Below are positions 53,868 through 63,981 of a stretch of DNA of 64,000 bases, in pieces. The DNA lies in the NCBI GenBank assembly GCA_032718475.1, contig JAUCBJ010001006.1, positions 1 through 64,000 of the forward strand, written 5' to 3'. The notes under the pieces were generated by a model. The model saw only the letters and a program-made list of their open reading frames with translations. It did no database searches and had not been told where the DNA came from. Source of the stretch: Nemertoderma westbladi (Eukaryota; Xenacoelomorpha; Nemertodermatida; Nemertodermatidae). How positions within the stretch are numbered: the stretch's first letter is position 1; each line of letters begins with the position of its first letter. A program made the translations under genes and the position numbers.

Positions 53868-55300
53868 GGGTCTCGTTGTTCTTGCTCCTATCGGGGTATA
53901 TTGTTGATATTGTGATGGGGGAATGTCACCCTGTCCCCCCCCCCCCCCCCCCCCCCACCGGTATGTTTGGTACTGGGGTTGATGTTAATATGTTTGGGCC
54001 CATACACCTATCCGCAATAATTCCCCCCTCCCCTGGGTATATGTTATGTCCCTGCATGCTGTAGTCATACTGCTGTACTGGTACCGGTATAGGCCTATCA
54101 GCTTCTGGCCTACTCGCCGGTATGTATTCCGCGACTTCCGGGTTTAATCCCGTCGTCCGCGCTATCCCATTGCCTACATTGCCTCTATCAGTATGGCCTA
54201 TGGTATGTGCAGTAAGGCCTACAGTATGTCCTACAGTCTGCATGTGTCGCTCGGGATCGAAGTTTATTCTTCTCGAGTAGTCCTCCCCGCGGCTACCGCA
54301 TTCTCGATCCCTAGGTATATTCCGTCGGAAAGTTTCTCTTCGACCCCCCCCCCCCCCCCCCCTCTACTGTTCTCGTCTTCGTACCGGTACATCGCGTACC
54401 CCTCCATCGGCGCGTAATGCGCCTCACCAGGTCGCATCTCTCCGGGGCGACGGCAATCTCCCGGAGTCCGACCCCACTGACTCTCTGTTCTCATCTCGAC
54501 TACCGACGGCTCGCTATCCGTCCTCGCTCTTCTATCGTTCGCGGCAATACTTCTACTACTGTCTTCTCTTCTTCTCCTTTCAGTGGAGTATTCCCGTTTG
54601 TGAGATCTCTCGTCGACCTCCCGGTTAAACCCCACCGTTCTTCTTCCCTCTTCTGATCGGGCTCGACGCTTCGTCCACCCTCTTACAACGTCAACCTGTC
54701 TCTCTCTGCTCGGTCGCACTCCGCTGGGGATACTCGAAATCCCCCTATTGCTTTCCGTCGCCGGGTGTTGCGGTTTACCTATTTCGGCCCGCGCATTATC
54801 TGCTGACGGCTGTGGGACACTCTCTGCCCCCCCCCCCCCCCTTTCGCCGCTAACTCGCTGTTGTGGGGCCCCTGTAGCCCCCCCCCCACTCGCCACATCT
54901 AACTTCGCTATCTCTCACCCCGCTACCACATCCCTCTCCAGTCGACACATCAACCCTGCCGCAGTTGGGTCTATTCACCCCCGCCTCTCCCTCTGCTATT
55001 GCGTGGCCTACCAGGCCCTCTACTCCCTGCCTACCAACTACGTGGCCTACCAGGCCCTCACTGGGTCTACCCAACCCAGCCACTCCCTGCCTACCAATTA
55101 CGTGGCCTACCAGGCCCTCTCTGGGTTGGCTCAACCCCGTCTGCTCCGGCCTACCAATTACGTGGCCTACCAGGCCCTCTCTGGGTCTACCCAACCCAGC
55201 CACTCCCTCCCTACCGACTACGTGGCCTACCAGGCCCTCTCCTGCCTGGCCATACACGCCCGACGTGTTCACGCCAACAGCACTCATATTGGAAACGGAA
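53868..55300 (-). pseudogene. BEL-4 gag N-terminal region, frames broken at homopolymer runs
   Basis: Three frames (55287-54850, 54896-54264 and 54243-53926) together match the N-terminal half of BEL-3 ORF2: EGLVGHVVGRQGVAGLGRP repeats, SGERGGGG...RGISSIPSGVRPSRERQVDV, and VGHTVGLTAHTIGHT...YPGEGGIIADRCMGPNIL. The breaks coincide with sense-strand G runs at 54878-54887, 54827-54841, 54344-54362 and 53935-53956, whose lengths differ from BEL-3. Either length changes broke the frames or these tracts are sequence-error-prone. Confidence 0.75.
54997..55250 (-). repeat. 60-bp tandem repeat, BEL-4 copy
   Basis: About four to five units with CCTACCAATTACGTGGCCTA and CCAGGCCCTC on the plus strand, period about 60. 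On the minus strand they encode 20-residue units close to EGLVGHVVGRQGVAGLGRP. Homologous to BEL-3 35160-35310, with more copies. Confidence 0.9.
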
Positions 55301-55406
55301 TTAAATTGTTCGTTTGAAACAAAATCATTTGAATTATTTTGTAAATTTGGGCTTGGATCATTACTTAAATTATTTGAATTATTTTGTAAATTCGGGCTTG
55401 GATCAT

Positions 55407-58400
55407 TCTATTCTATTTCATTTCCGGCTTCTGGCCCCGGTGGCTATTAATTAGCATTAATATTAAAATAGGGATAAAATGTGAACAATACACAAATGCA
55501 TAATATAGTACGATAAAATATAAGTTGTAGAAATAATAGTCATAATAAGAAATTAAGTAAAAATTGTTATATCCATGTACTATGCAATGCGTAGTTAATC
55601 ATTGAAAACGATATGGTGCGGATATGTCGTTTATTTTACATATATATATTCTTTTTTTTTACACGCTCGTGGGACATTTCATTTCAGTCAATAAAGTACT
55701 GGAAGTTGTTGTTACAGGACTTCTCTCTATTCCCTCTCCCCTCAAAAAAGTCGTTATTGCAGCATGTTTGATTTGAAAGCTTGCATGGCTGTTCAAAATG
55801 GAATAACAATACATGGCCTGGAATTCATCTTTAAATGGTGTTGTTGTTTCACTGCTCAAAGTTCTTTGTCTTGCGCCTTTGATGACGGCTTTTATGTTAA
55901 ACAGGGTCGATGCTAGGTTTGTTAGAGATGGTAGATCTTCCTTCCATGCCAATAGACTGTACTCAGACATGTATGTATTATCTCGCGTTCTCGCTGTATG
56001 ATGTGCTAGTATTGTTGAGAATAAGTGTAATACTTTAGTATTATGGCTATTTAATATGTTGTATGTGACCCGACATTTGTTGTATGCTACTATTTGTTGA
56101 ACAGTTTCACTGTCGAAGAGCTTCCATAAGACATTGTTAGATATGTAATTACTAACTCCAAGTATTGTGCGCATGGCTTTTCGGATTGTTCTATCTAGGG
56201 GTCTCAATAGGGCAATCCCTATAGTTGAAGATCCATAAAAAATTGATGGGAGACATACAATTTTCCATATGAGAGATGTAACGTTTAGTGGGACATCATA
56301 GGACGAAAGTGCTTTTGATTTTGTTTGGGAAACATTTATCCAGCACTTTTTCGTGAAGTGGTCTCGTAGGTTGGATGGGGTAGATGGTAAGGGTAGCCCC
56401 AAATATTTAAGTTTTGCCTCTTGTATTAGGTTTTTCCCAGGTTCAACTTGAATTGATTCTTGATTTCCTGTCGGTTGTGAAGAGGCAACAATGTAATGGG
56501 ATTTGTGTATGTTCAAGCATAATCCATTATTCTTGAAATAGTTGGTGCACAGACGTAGTATTCTGATGAGGTCAGATTTTAAATTGGCCAATATTAATAT
56601 GTCATCTGCAAAACTAAAGGCTGGGTAGGACTCATCTGCAACATGTAGGCCCAGTTTGGCAGTATCTAGGGATGCAAATAGGTCTGCTAAGTAAAAATTA
56701 AAAAGCCAACCAGAGAGTACTCCACCTTGGCGTATGCCACGATGGAGTGGTATCATCTTCGTATGGATGAGGTTTCCAATCTTTATTGAGGCTTTTGATT
56801 TGCTGTAATAGGAGGATAACAAAGCGATCAGTTGTGGACTCAGGTTTGTTTCTTCGAGTTTGCTGAACATAACATTGTGTTTAATGGTATCAAAAGCGGC
56901 CGATAGATCGAGTGATACGACATGGACTGGTGATGACTCTTTGTTGAAAAATTCAATGAGTTTGCTTGCTGTTAGATATGGTACTTCACTGTGCATCCCA
57001 TGTTTATATGCCATTTGCAGGTGGCTTTGTTTAATTGGTTTTAGTTCCTCAATGATTGTGTGCTCCCAAAGTTTGACAAAGATAGATATTATTGATATTC
57101 CTCTGTAGCTTGAAACTTGATCCTTTTGTTTGTCATAACCTTTAAGTTGTGGTAGGAGTATGCTTTGGCACATTTCTTCAGGGAAATAAGAATGAGATCG
57201 CATTCCGTTATATAGTGTTGCAATGAAATTGCATAATGACTCAGAGCTTCCATAGTGCAGATGTTCGGCTTTGATGTTGTTTCTATCCGCAGCTTTACGT
57301 TTGTTTAATTTCGATATTGCCATTGCAATATCGTTTCCTGTTAGAAACTTATAGTTTTTGTAATCTTTCTGAGGGACAGTGACTGTCTTATGTGTGGTGT
57401 TTTCATTTTCACACCTTTCGAAAAAACGTTCATAATGGTTGTATAGATTTGTCCTATTTGCTTGTGTCATATGTCTATTTCCGTCCTGATTAGTCCGTAG
57501 CTGATGCCAAAACTTGTTAGGGTTAGACTCACAAGCATTTGCTAGGTTAATTATCTGGTGCTTGTATGCTTTGTGTTCTTGGTACGCTTTGTATCTTCGT
57601 TGCTTCAGTTGTGATAGGTCATTTTTGGCCTGATTAGTAGCTCCATCTGTTTGGTAGTGATCATTATTAAATTTAACTGGACTCCTTGTTCTGAGGGCAT
57701 GTTTCCATTTTTTCCTCTTACGTGGCACAATATTTGGTATATATTTATCAGCAGCTGCTGAAAGTGTGCTAATCATACTTGACACCATGTTGTCTAGAGT
57801 ACAGTTGTCTAGTTGTGGGTTATTCATGGCTTCACGAGTTAGTGTTTTAAATTTGGACTCTATTTCCTGCTTGTAGTCTTCGATTTGAGAAGTTGAGGCT
57901 GTATCAAAAAGGTGTACTTTCTTCGCTACTTGTTTCTTCCAACTATGACCTGTAGTTGCATTGTCCGTTTTAGTCATCGAGAAGGTGGTCATTACTGGTG
58001 TGTGATCTGATAGATTGTTACTATCTTGAATGAAAATATGTGTATTGCTGTTTGATATCAGAGAGTTTTCGCTTATGATGTAGTCAATTAAAGTTGTTCT
58101 TTTGATTAGGCCATCCCTTGATTTGAAGTGGTAGCTTGTATCTGCTCCAGTTGTTGAGTAACGAGTACTAGTTATTTCCATATCAAAAGGCTTCATAATA
58201 TGCTCCTTAAACAGCTGGCCAAAGTTGGATCTTATTATGTTGCTTATTGAATCTTTTTTTGGTTGCAGCTGGCCATTTATATCACCTGCAATAATCACTG
58301 TTTCATTGTTATTGGTTGACTCCTCCAACAGGCTATGTAATTTTCCACACTCTTCTAAGTATAAGGTCCGAGATTGTTCTTCTTTTGTATCTGATGGCAT

Positions 58401-58752
58401 GTATAGGCCAAGAACTGTGAGGTCAGATGTGGATAATCCTTTTATGTTTATACCAGCGATTCTGTCAGACATTGTTTTTCTCACAGATGTGTATGGTGCG
58501 AGAGTTGTTTTAATAAAGATTGCGACGCCCCCTTCCCCTCGAACTCTCTGTTTTTGTTCAAACATTCCTTCGGATATAGTATAGCTTATGCAGCTGTACC
58601 CTTTTTGGATCCTTGCCATTTGAAAGTGAAACTTTGCTTCTCCAGCGCTGAGCCAGTGTTCCTCTATGACTAGGATGTCTGGTGTGTGGTGTTTTAGAAT
58701 GGAGTTTGTGTATGTCTTGTTGTGCATATATCCTTTGCAGTTTTTCCTTTGC
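55407..58752 (-). mobile_element. LINE-5: LINE inserted in the Asn-rich region of BEL-4
   Basis: The BEL-4 sequence on both sides is an Asn-rich tract. A stretch of about 27 bp ending in GAATTTACAAAATAAT (minus sense) occurs on both sides (58754-58780 and 55380-55406) with one mismatch, a likely target-site duplication, though the target is itself a 48-bp tandem repeat. LINE-5 starts at the endonuclease N-terminus, so it is 5'-truncated or lacks ORF1. The 3' UTR is about 250 bp without a long A tail. Confidence 0.82.
55659..58752 (-). CDS. LINE-5 endonuclease-reverse transcriptase, open frame
   Basis: Open for about 1030 codons; the first residues of the annotated frame up to 58753 belong to BEL-4. 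Endonuclease: KNCKGY (Asn motif), ILVIEEHWL, IIAGDINGQ, TTLIDYIISE and LSDHTPVMT. RT: SYRGISIISIFVK, QMAYKHGMHSE, VVSLDLSAAFDTIKHN (block A), HRGIRQGGVLSGWLFNFYL (block B) and AFSFADDILILA (block C). It has no internal stop, so the insertion is young. Start assignment: the first LINE-derived ATG is at about 58754-58752 (MQRKNCKG), so translation may rely on BEL-4 sequence. CR1/Jockey-type; the clade was not determined. Confidence 0.85.
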
Positions 58753-60466
58753 ATTATTTTGTAAATTCGGGGTTGGATCAATACTTAAATTATTTGAATT
58801 ATTATTATTTTCTAAATTTAAATTATTATTTGGATTATTTTGCACGTTCAAATTGAAATTATTATTTGTATTTAAATTTAAATTACTGCTACTAGGTAAA
58901 GTATTATTTGCTGCAATAGAGGGATTAGGGTTATCCAATACGGTACTATTAATATTAACGACGTCTACTGTAGCGTTATTATTACCCCCCCCCCCCCCCC
59001 CCCCCCGCCCGTACGGTCACACCAGTCTTGGGTCTGTCGTGCGGTCCCTGTAAGTGGGGTATTAATAAATTTATCCACAGCCCCTGGCTCCTCGAAAATA
59101 GTCGAGCCTGCCCCACTCTCAGACGCCCCCATTCGCGCCAGTTCCCGCTCACGCGTATGTATAGCTTTATACCCTCTAAGCTCACCTTGACGTTTCTCTA
59201 GCTCTCATCGCTTATACTCCTTTCTTGCCATTCTCTCCCTACACTCCCGTGCGTCCCGCTCGGCCAATTCCAACTCTCTTCTAGCCCCCTCCCTTCGTCT
59301 CGCCTCATGCTCTCTGCGTTCGTTTTCCTCTCTCACCTTGCGTTCCCTACGTTCCGCCTCATGCTCTTCTTGTTCCTTCCTCCCTACTTCCTCACACTCC
59401 CTAAGGCTTCTTGCGGCCCTTTCGGCCCTCTCTCCGGTTTCCTTAATTAACGCCATTTCCCTCTCTAGCAGCACTCTCCCCTCCTCTAACCGTCTATCTA
59501 CTTCCCTTTGACCTTGCTCTATTAAATCGAGTTGGTACGTGGCATTTATCTCTCTCACCTGTCTTCCTTTCGCGGAGGATGTAGCAGACTTATCGGTTCC
59601 GACGGATTCCCTCCGCCTTCCCGACCTACTGACTTTCCCCCGCCTCCCGGAACTTCCTCCGACCGATGAGGCCGAATCCTCGGGGTTAACCTCGGATTCG
59701 CCCTCCTCAGGTCTCTCCCAACCCACTAATTTTAGTCCCCGGGCATCGACTAAGTATGGCCCTACGTACACTACGCTAGGTTCCATACCCCTACACCGCC
59801 ACAAGTCATACAGTTGCTCGGCAACCCCTCTCGCTCTCTCCTTTGCCAGTTCTCTTTGCCCGAAGCGCATTAGATAATTAAAGTGTTTATTCGACTCACC
59901 TAGTCGTTTTCTCAGTCTCACTTCGTCTATCTTCGCCCCCTCTTTGGCCTCCTTTAGCAGTTTCTGGGTCGCGTTGTTAGCCCGTCGAAGTCGATCAGAA
60001 ACCCCGACGTCCTCGTCGCCGACCTCTCTTCCGTCTCTCCGGGTCCGACGTCGTACCGGCGGCCCCACCGTCGCCGTTTCGGTGGGCCGTTCGTCGCCCT
60101 TGGCCTGTAGCTGACCTGCGACATCGGTACCAACATCTCCTCCGTCTCTCCGCGTCCGGCGTCGTACCGTCGGCCCACCGTCGCCGTTTCGGTGGGCCGC
60201 TCGTCGCCCTCGGCCTGTAGCTGGCCGGCGACATCGGCACGTTGACCCACGTCCCGTGTCGACTTGTCTCCTTCTCCCTCCGTCTCGCTCTCTCCTCCTC
60301 TCGGCTCGACCTCGGGTTCCAGGCGGCCCCCCTCATCCTGAACTGCCGGGTGACCCGTTATCGATGGGTCCGGCGTTGTGGGCCTGTACCGTCTGGTTGC
60401 GGCCTCACGGATCGTTAACTCTTCGTCCAGGGTCCGCGTCGGCGTCGTCTCTCCCGACTGACTCAT
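58753..60466 (-). pseudogene. BEL-4 ORF1, homologue of BEL-3 ORF1
   Basis: It starts MSQSGETTPTRTLDEELTIREAA at 60466. A 110-bp tandem duplication around 60064-60283 shifts the frame. The frame 60068-59205 resumes with RRRTRRD, then RLGESNKHFNYLMRFGQREL and VVYVGPYLVDARGLKLVGW (the block shared with BEL-3), then a long Arg/Glu coiled coil (about residues 185-287) that is longer than in BEL-3. After a stop at 59205 and a 22-base C run (58985-59006), the Asn-rich tail is read in another frame (58938-58753) up to LINE-5 and resumes at 55406-55312. No known domain. Confidence 0.68.
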
Positions 60467-60613
60467 CTCGCTTGGTGATTGGTGGCTGGTAGTTTAGCTA
60501 GCTAGGGCGGCAGCTCTGAGTTTAATTACTACCGAAGGGTTTAATTACTGTCAGGGTAGCTGCTAGGTTTTAATTACTTAGTCTAGCTAGGGCGGCAGCT
60601 CGGATTTAATTAC
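60467..60613 (-). other. BEL-4 leader with short repeats
   Basis: Lies between the 5' LTR and ORF1. It contains two copies of CTAGCTAGGGCGGCAGCTC and three of TTTAATTAC. A primer-binding site should start here, next to 60613, but I found no convincing tRNA match. Confidence 0.6.
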
Positions 60614-61176
60614 TGTGACGGGATCCAGGAAGGATCCCGGTTTATCCGGTTGTTTAGTTCACGCGTCCCCGCCGTGCGTATGAGAGGTAAAAAGGGTTTG
60701 TGTCGTTCGTCGTATATAATAATCGGTTGTACGGATATATAGATATAGGGTATATAGATATAGGTATGAATAATGTTGTCGTATACGGAAGGCGGGATAC
60801 GGTAATTAAAGTCCCGGTCCTTCCCTAGCTAAACTAACTAACCTAACTAGCACCAATATGATACTGAGATAACTGAACTGAAATGATTACTGCCAACTGG
60901 CTATATTGCACGGGTGGCCTAATTACTCTACCTAATCGATGCCTTTCCCCCCCCCCCCCCTCTGATTGGTTGATACCCTTGTTGGCGCCCTTTGGAGTGT
61001 TCCCGTTCACTCCACCTGTTCTCTCTGGGTTGGGGTTTGGCCCCTGACCCTCATTGTGTTTCTCCTTCCCATTTTGTTGGGGTGACACGAGTTGGTGATT
61101 ACCCAATCTCGCGGCCCCCAATATTGCTTATCGGCTTAACTTTTATGGGGTGTTAGCGGGATTGGATAAACTAACA
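60614..61176 (-). repeat. 5' LTR of BEL-4
   Basis: 563 bp, near-identical to 43847-44403. A 14-base C run (60947-60960) and a few substitutions (for example GAGAGG versus GAAAGG near the inner end) distinguish the copies. It is bordered by AGAAG at 61177-61181. Confidence 0.92.
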
Positions 61177-63391
61177 AGAAGAGTGTCTAAGGTTAATTTT
61201 ACTCTCGTCACAGGGATCACTCTCTTACCATGCATGCTGCTTACAGTATACTGATCAGTCTTACCTTTACTCATGTCTGTAACTACGCCGGCTACTTGTT
61301 CGTTGACGTAACTATGCAATGATGCAGAGTCTAAGATAGCATATATATGCTTGCTCCCTTGGGTTCCGGTAATCTTTATAGGAATCACGCTAAACCCGTT
61401 TAATTGGTTCTGTGTGAGGAGTGTTATCGATGGTTGTTCCTCACCCGCATGCACGTAAAAGGTGTCGTCTTCCTCCTCGTCCTCGCCCGATGATCCTGAC
61501 TGATCCATATAATCTGTATAGAATGTGCAAATCTGGTACGGCGCATGCTCTTTGTAAAGTGCGTTGCATCTAGCCGCTTTATCTGGATTCTCTCGTCAAA
61601 AGTGTTTGGTTGGAGTATGACTGTTTGTGTGGAGTAACGCATCGTGGTTACGTCCACATAGAGGACATGTATCGTCGCTCGGGCAATCCTTCCGGACGTG
61701 TCCAGGCTTGGTACATCTCCAACAACAATCCAAAGAACGAATCTGGAGTCTCCTCTCTTCAACTCCCAACTCTCTAAAAGCGTGACATCCACGAAGTTTA
61801 TGTCCGCTGTGGTTTCTGCCGTTCCGCTCGCAATATGAGCATCCCACAAAGTCCGCCAGTAACTGTTGTCGTGGCTGCTTGGTGGCGATAGGTGTCAGAA
61901 CTTTAGAAGTTTCCGTTGGGGTGGCATAAGTCACGGCTTTCGCGTTCATCGGAAATGGTTTGGTCCGAGTCGGCGCAGCAATAGCTATTCCTTCTGCCGC
62001 TATATGGTGGTCAGTGTAGTTTGATCGAGTCTCCACTACGGCCTCCCGCGAATTCAGTTGGTAGACGTCGGTGAGTTTTAGTAGCCCGCCGGCCTCTTTA
62101 CGCTGATAATCAATACGTCGCCATTCTCATCGTAATCGATGATGGAGTCAAACGATTATCCTAATTAGAACTGTCAGTGCGTTGGCGTATTCGAGTTGTC
62201 CAATGGACCGTAAAGTCCCTATAGCGTTCTTTATTTCACCCATGAGTCGTAGAAGATTGATCGGTTTCAAAATGTTTCCTCCTCTACAGAGGTCTTCGAT
62301 AATAGATTTAGCCATGGTTACGTTGCAGCGGTAAATCGAATACAAGTGGTTGTACGCCAACTCAAAGGCATCTGGAACATCGATAAAGGTTTCCACTAAT
62401 CGTTTCGGCTCACCAGACAGTACCTGGAGCAAGTAGTTAAACTTCTCCATCGAAGTAAAGGCACACTTAGCGATCTGGGACTCTACGTAGTCTACCAACA
62501 TACGCCAGTGCTTTGCGTTGCCAGAGAACTTTGGCAGTTGTTGTGCCGGTAATCCGTGTCTAGCCCAAACTTTGCAATCTCGCTAACCAAATCCAACTGT
62601 CCACGTCCCTGTTCGGTTGCGTCGTCCAGTCGTTTCTTTCCTCGCATTGTTCGTCGGTAAGAAATATTAATGGGATCTTCTTCTCGATGGTTCGGAGTCT
62701 GTCTAGTCTCCTGTTCTCTCCTTGGTGGTTGATGTTGTCTAGGTTGTTCCAACTCCACGCTGGTTCGTGATTGATCCGACGGTTGCGCTTCGAGTCACTC
62801 TTCGAATTGAGCTAGTCGGTCCGCCATCTCAGTGAACTGTTTGGTGCTAATTGCTTCTGCTGGTTGCAACGTAGGTTTCTGCAAGGGTGTTTCTCGTGGA
62901 GGATTGTCGATGTATTGGTTGGTCGATCTCTCATCCTGTTTGTACTCCGCTGCCGCCGCTCCAGTATGGAATATTCCCCGTTTCATGGACTCCGTATAGC
63001 TGGATGAATCGCTATTGTTGGAATACGGTGGTTTGCGGGTTCGCGTACGGCGTATTACTCTTGGTTGCGTTTGTTGTGGTCTGGGATCTACGGCTCTCCG
63101 TTGTTAGGTAGGCTCGCAAGCCTTCCATGAAGTCGTAGGTCTCGATAAACATTGGGTGAGGGGTCTAGTAAAAACATCAGAGTTAAGTGCTACTGTAGGT
63201 TTATAAATGATTGGGTTTGCGCAGCACGTCACAGGTTTAACTTGTAATGGTTTACTCACCTGTTTTACCATCATAAACGCAGGTTTGTCTCTCTCTACAA
63301 GTAAACTACGGCTTACAGTAGGTGGACTACTTATCTTACCTGGAAGAATCGGCGATGAAGTTGCTCGTGGCTGCGGAATTGATTTCGACAT
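61177..63391 (-). pseudogene. BEL-2 gag C-terminal part, nucleocapsid and protease
   Basis: Minus strand, in several frames. 62501-62148 is a DUF1759-like capsid (YVESQIAKCAFTSMEKFNYL, ELAYNHLYSIYR). 62036-61596 has zinc motifs CSYCERNGRNHSGHKLRGC, CCWRCTKPGHVRKDC and CPLCGRNHDALLH. 61508-61182 contains the protease (KHIYAILDSASLHSYV, where DSA replaces the more common DSGA). An acidic linker (SGEDEEEDD) precedes it. Frames 62758-62492, 62986-62795 and 63391-63104 fill the upstream gag. The protease ends at the BEL-4 insertion. Confidence 0.78.
63107..63126. repeat. Palindromic 20-bp motif, copy 8
   Basis: GGTAGGCTCGCAAGCCTTCC, identical to copies 2 and 4, in BEL-2 gag. It falls at the end of one gag frame (63391-63104). 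Confidence 0.9.
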
Positions 63392-63582
63392 AACAAACCT
63401 ATTACTTGCACGGGTGATATTTCCTTCTATTTTGCAACTATGACCTATGAACTATGTCCAGCTCGAGACCTTATAGATCTATCTCTCGCATCGAGTTTGA
63501 GGTCCTCTTGCGCGTTTGCCGCCTCCCACGATCTGCGATTCAGTTCAAACTGGAACTGCATCTCTCTCTCGCGTCAGTCTGC

Positions 63583-63981
63583 CTACTGTTGTTGTGCCGC
63601 TAATTCTGCTTCCTGAATGGCTAAACGTGATTTTATTTGCCATGCCTCCAACTGAGCACGAGTGTCAGATGCCGCTTTCTTCCGCGCTAACTCATCAGCT
63701 GCTGCCTGTCGTGCTGCTGCCGCTGTGGCCGCTTCTTGCGCCAAGTCCTCCTCCAGTCTCCGCATTTCCGAGGCTTCAAATTTGGCTTGAACCTGGACTT
63801 TCACAATTCTCGCTTCATCTTCTCTGCGTTGTTTCTCTCCCTCGATAGCAATCTGTGCCATCTGAAGTTGCGCTTCTTCCTCAACGACTTGTTGTCGGTG
63901 TGCGACCTCCTGTTGTTGTTGAGTAATTACAGACGCTGTCCTACTAACATTGCCAACGTCGCTCCGTACACTAACGAATGA
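63583..63981 (-). pseudogene. BEL-2 gag coiled-coil segment, runs off the right edge
   Basis: Minus strand: MRRLEEDLAQEAATAAAARQ and QLEAWQIKSRLAIQEAELAA form a long Ala/Glu/Arg coiled coil. The upstream sequence to 63981 (ACGAATGATCTATCCAG on the plus strand) matches the remnant at 8737-8755, so the two copies are one family. The gag start lies beyond 64000. Confidence 0.72.

Larger units (their letters stand above)
43847..61176 (-). mobile_element. BEL-4: long BEL/Pao element with extra ORFs, 5-bp TSD
   Basis: 17.3 kb including LINE-5 (about 3.3 kb), so about 14 kb on its own. Minus-strand order: 5' LTR, leader, ORF1, repeats, gag-pol, hairpins, a 36-bp repeat array, an exonuclease-like ORF3, 3' UTR, hairpin with polypurine tract, 3' LTR. 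AGAAG flanks both ends, matching the 5-bp duplication made by BEL integrases. The LTRs differ at only a few sites apart from a C-run length, so insertion was recent, after BEL-2 decayed or at least after it landed. Confidence 0.9.
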
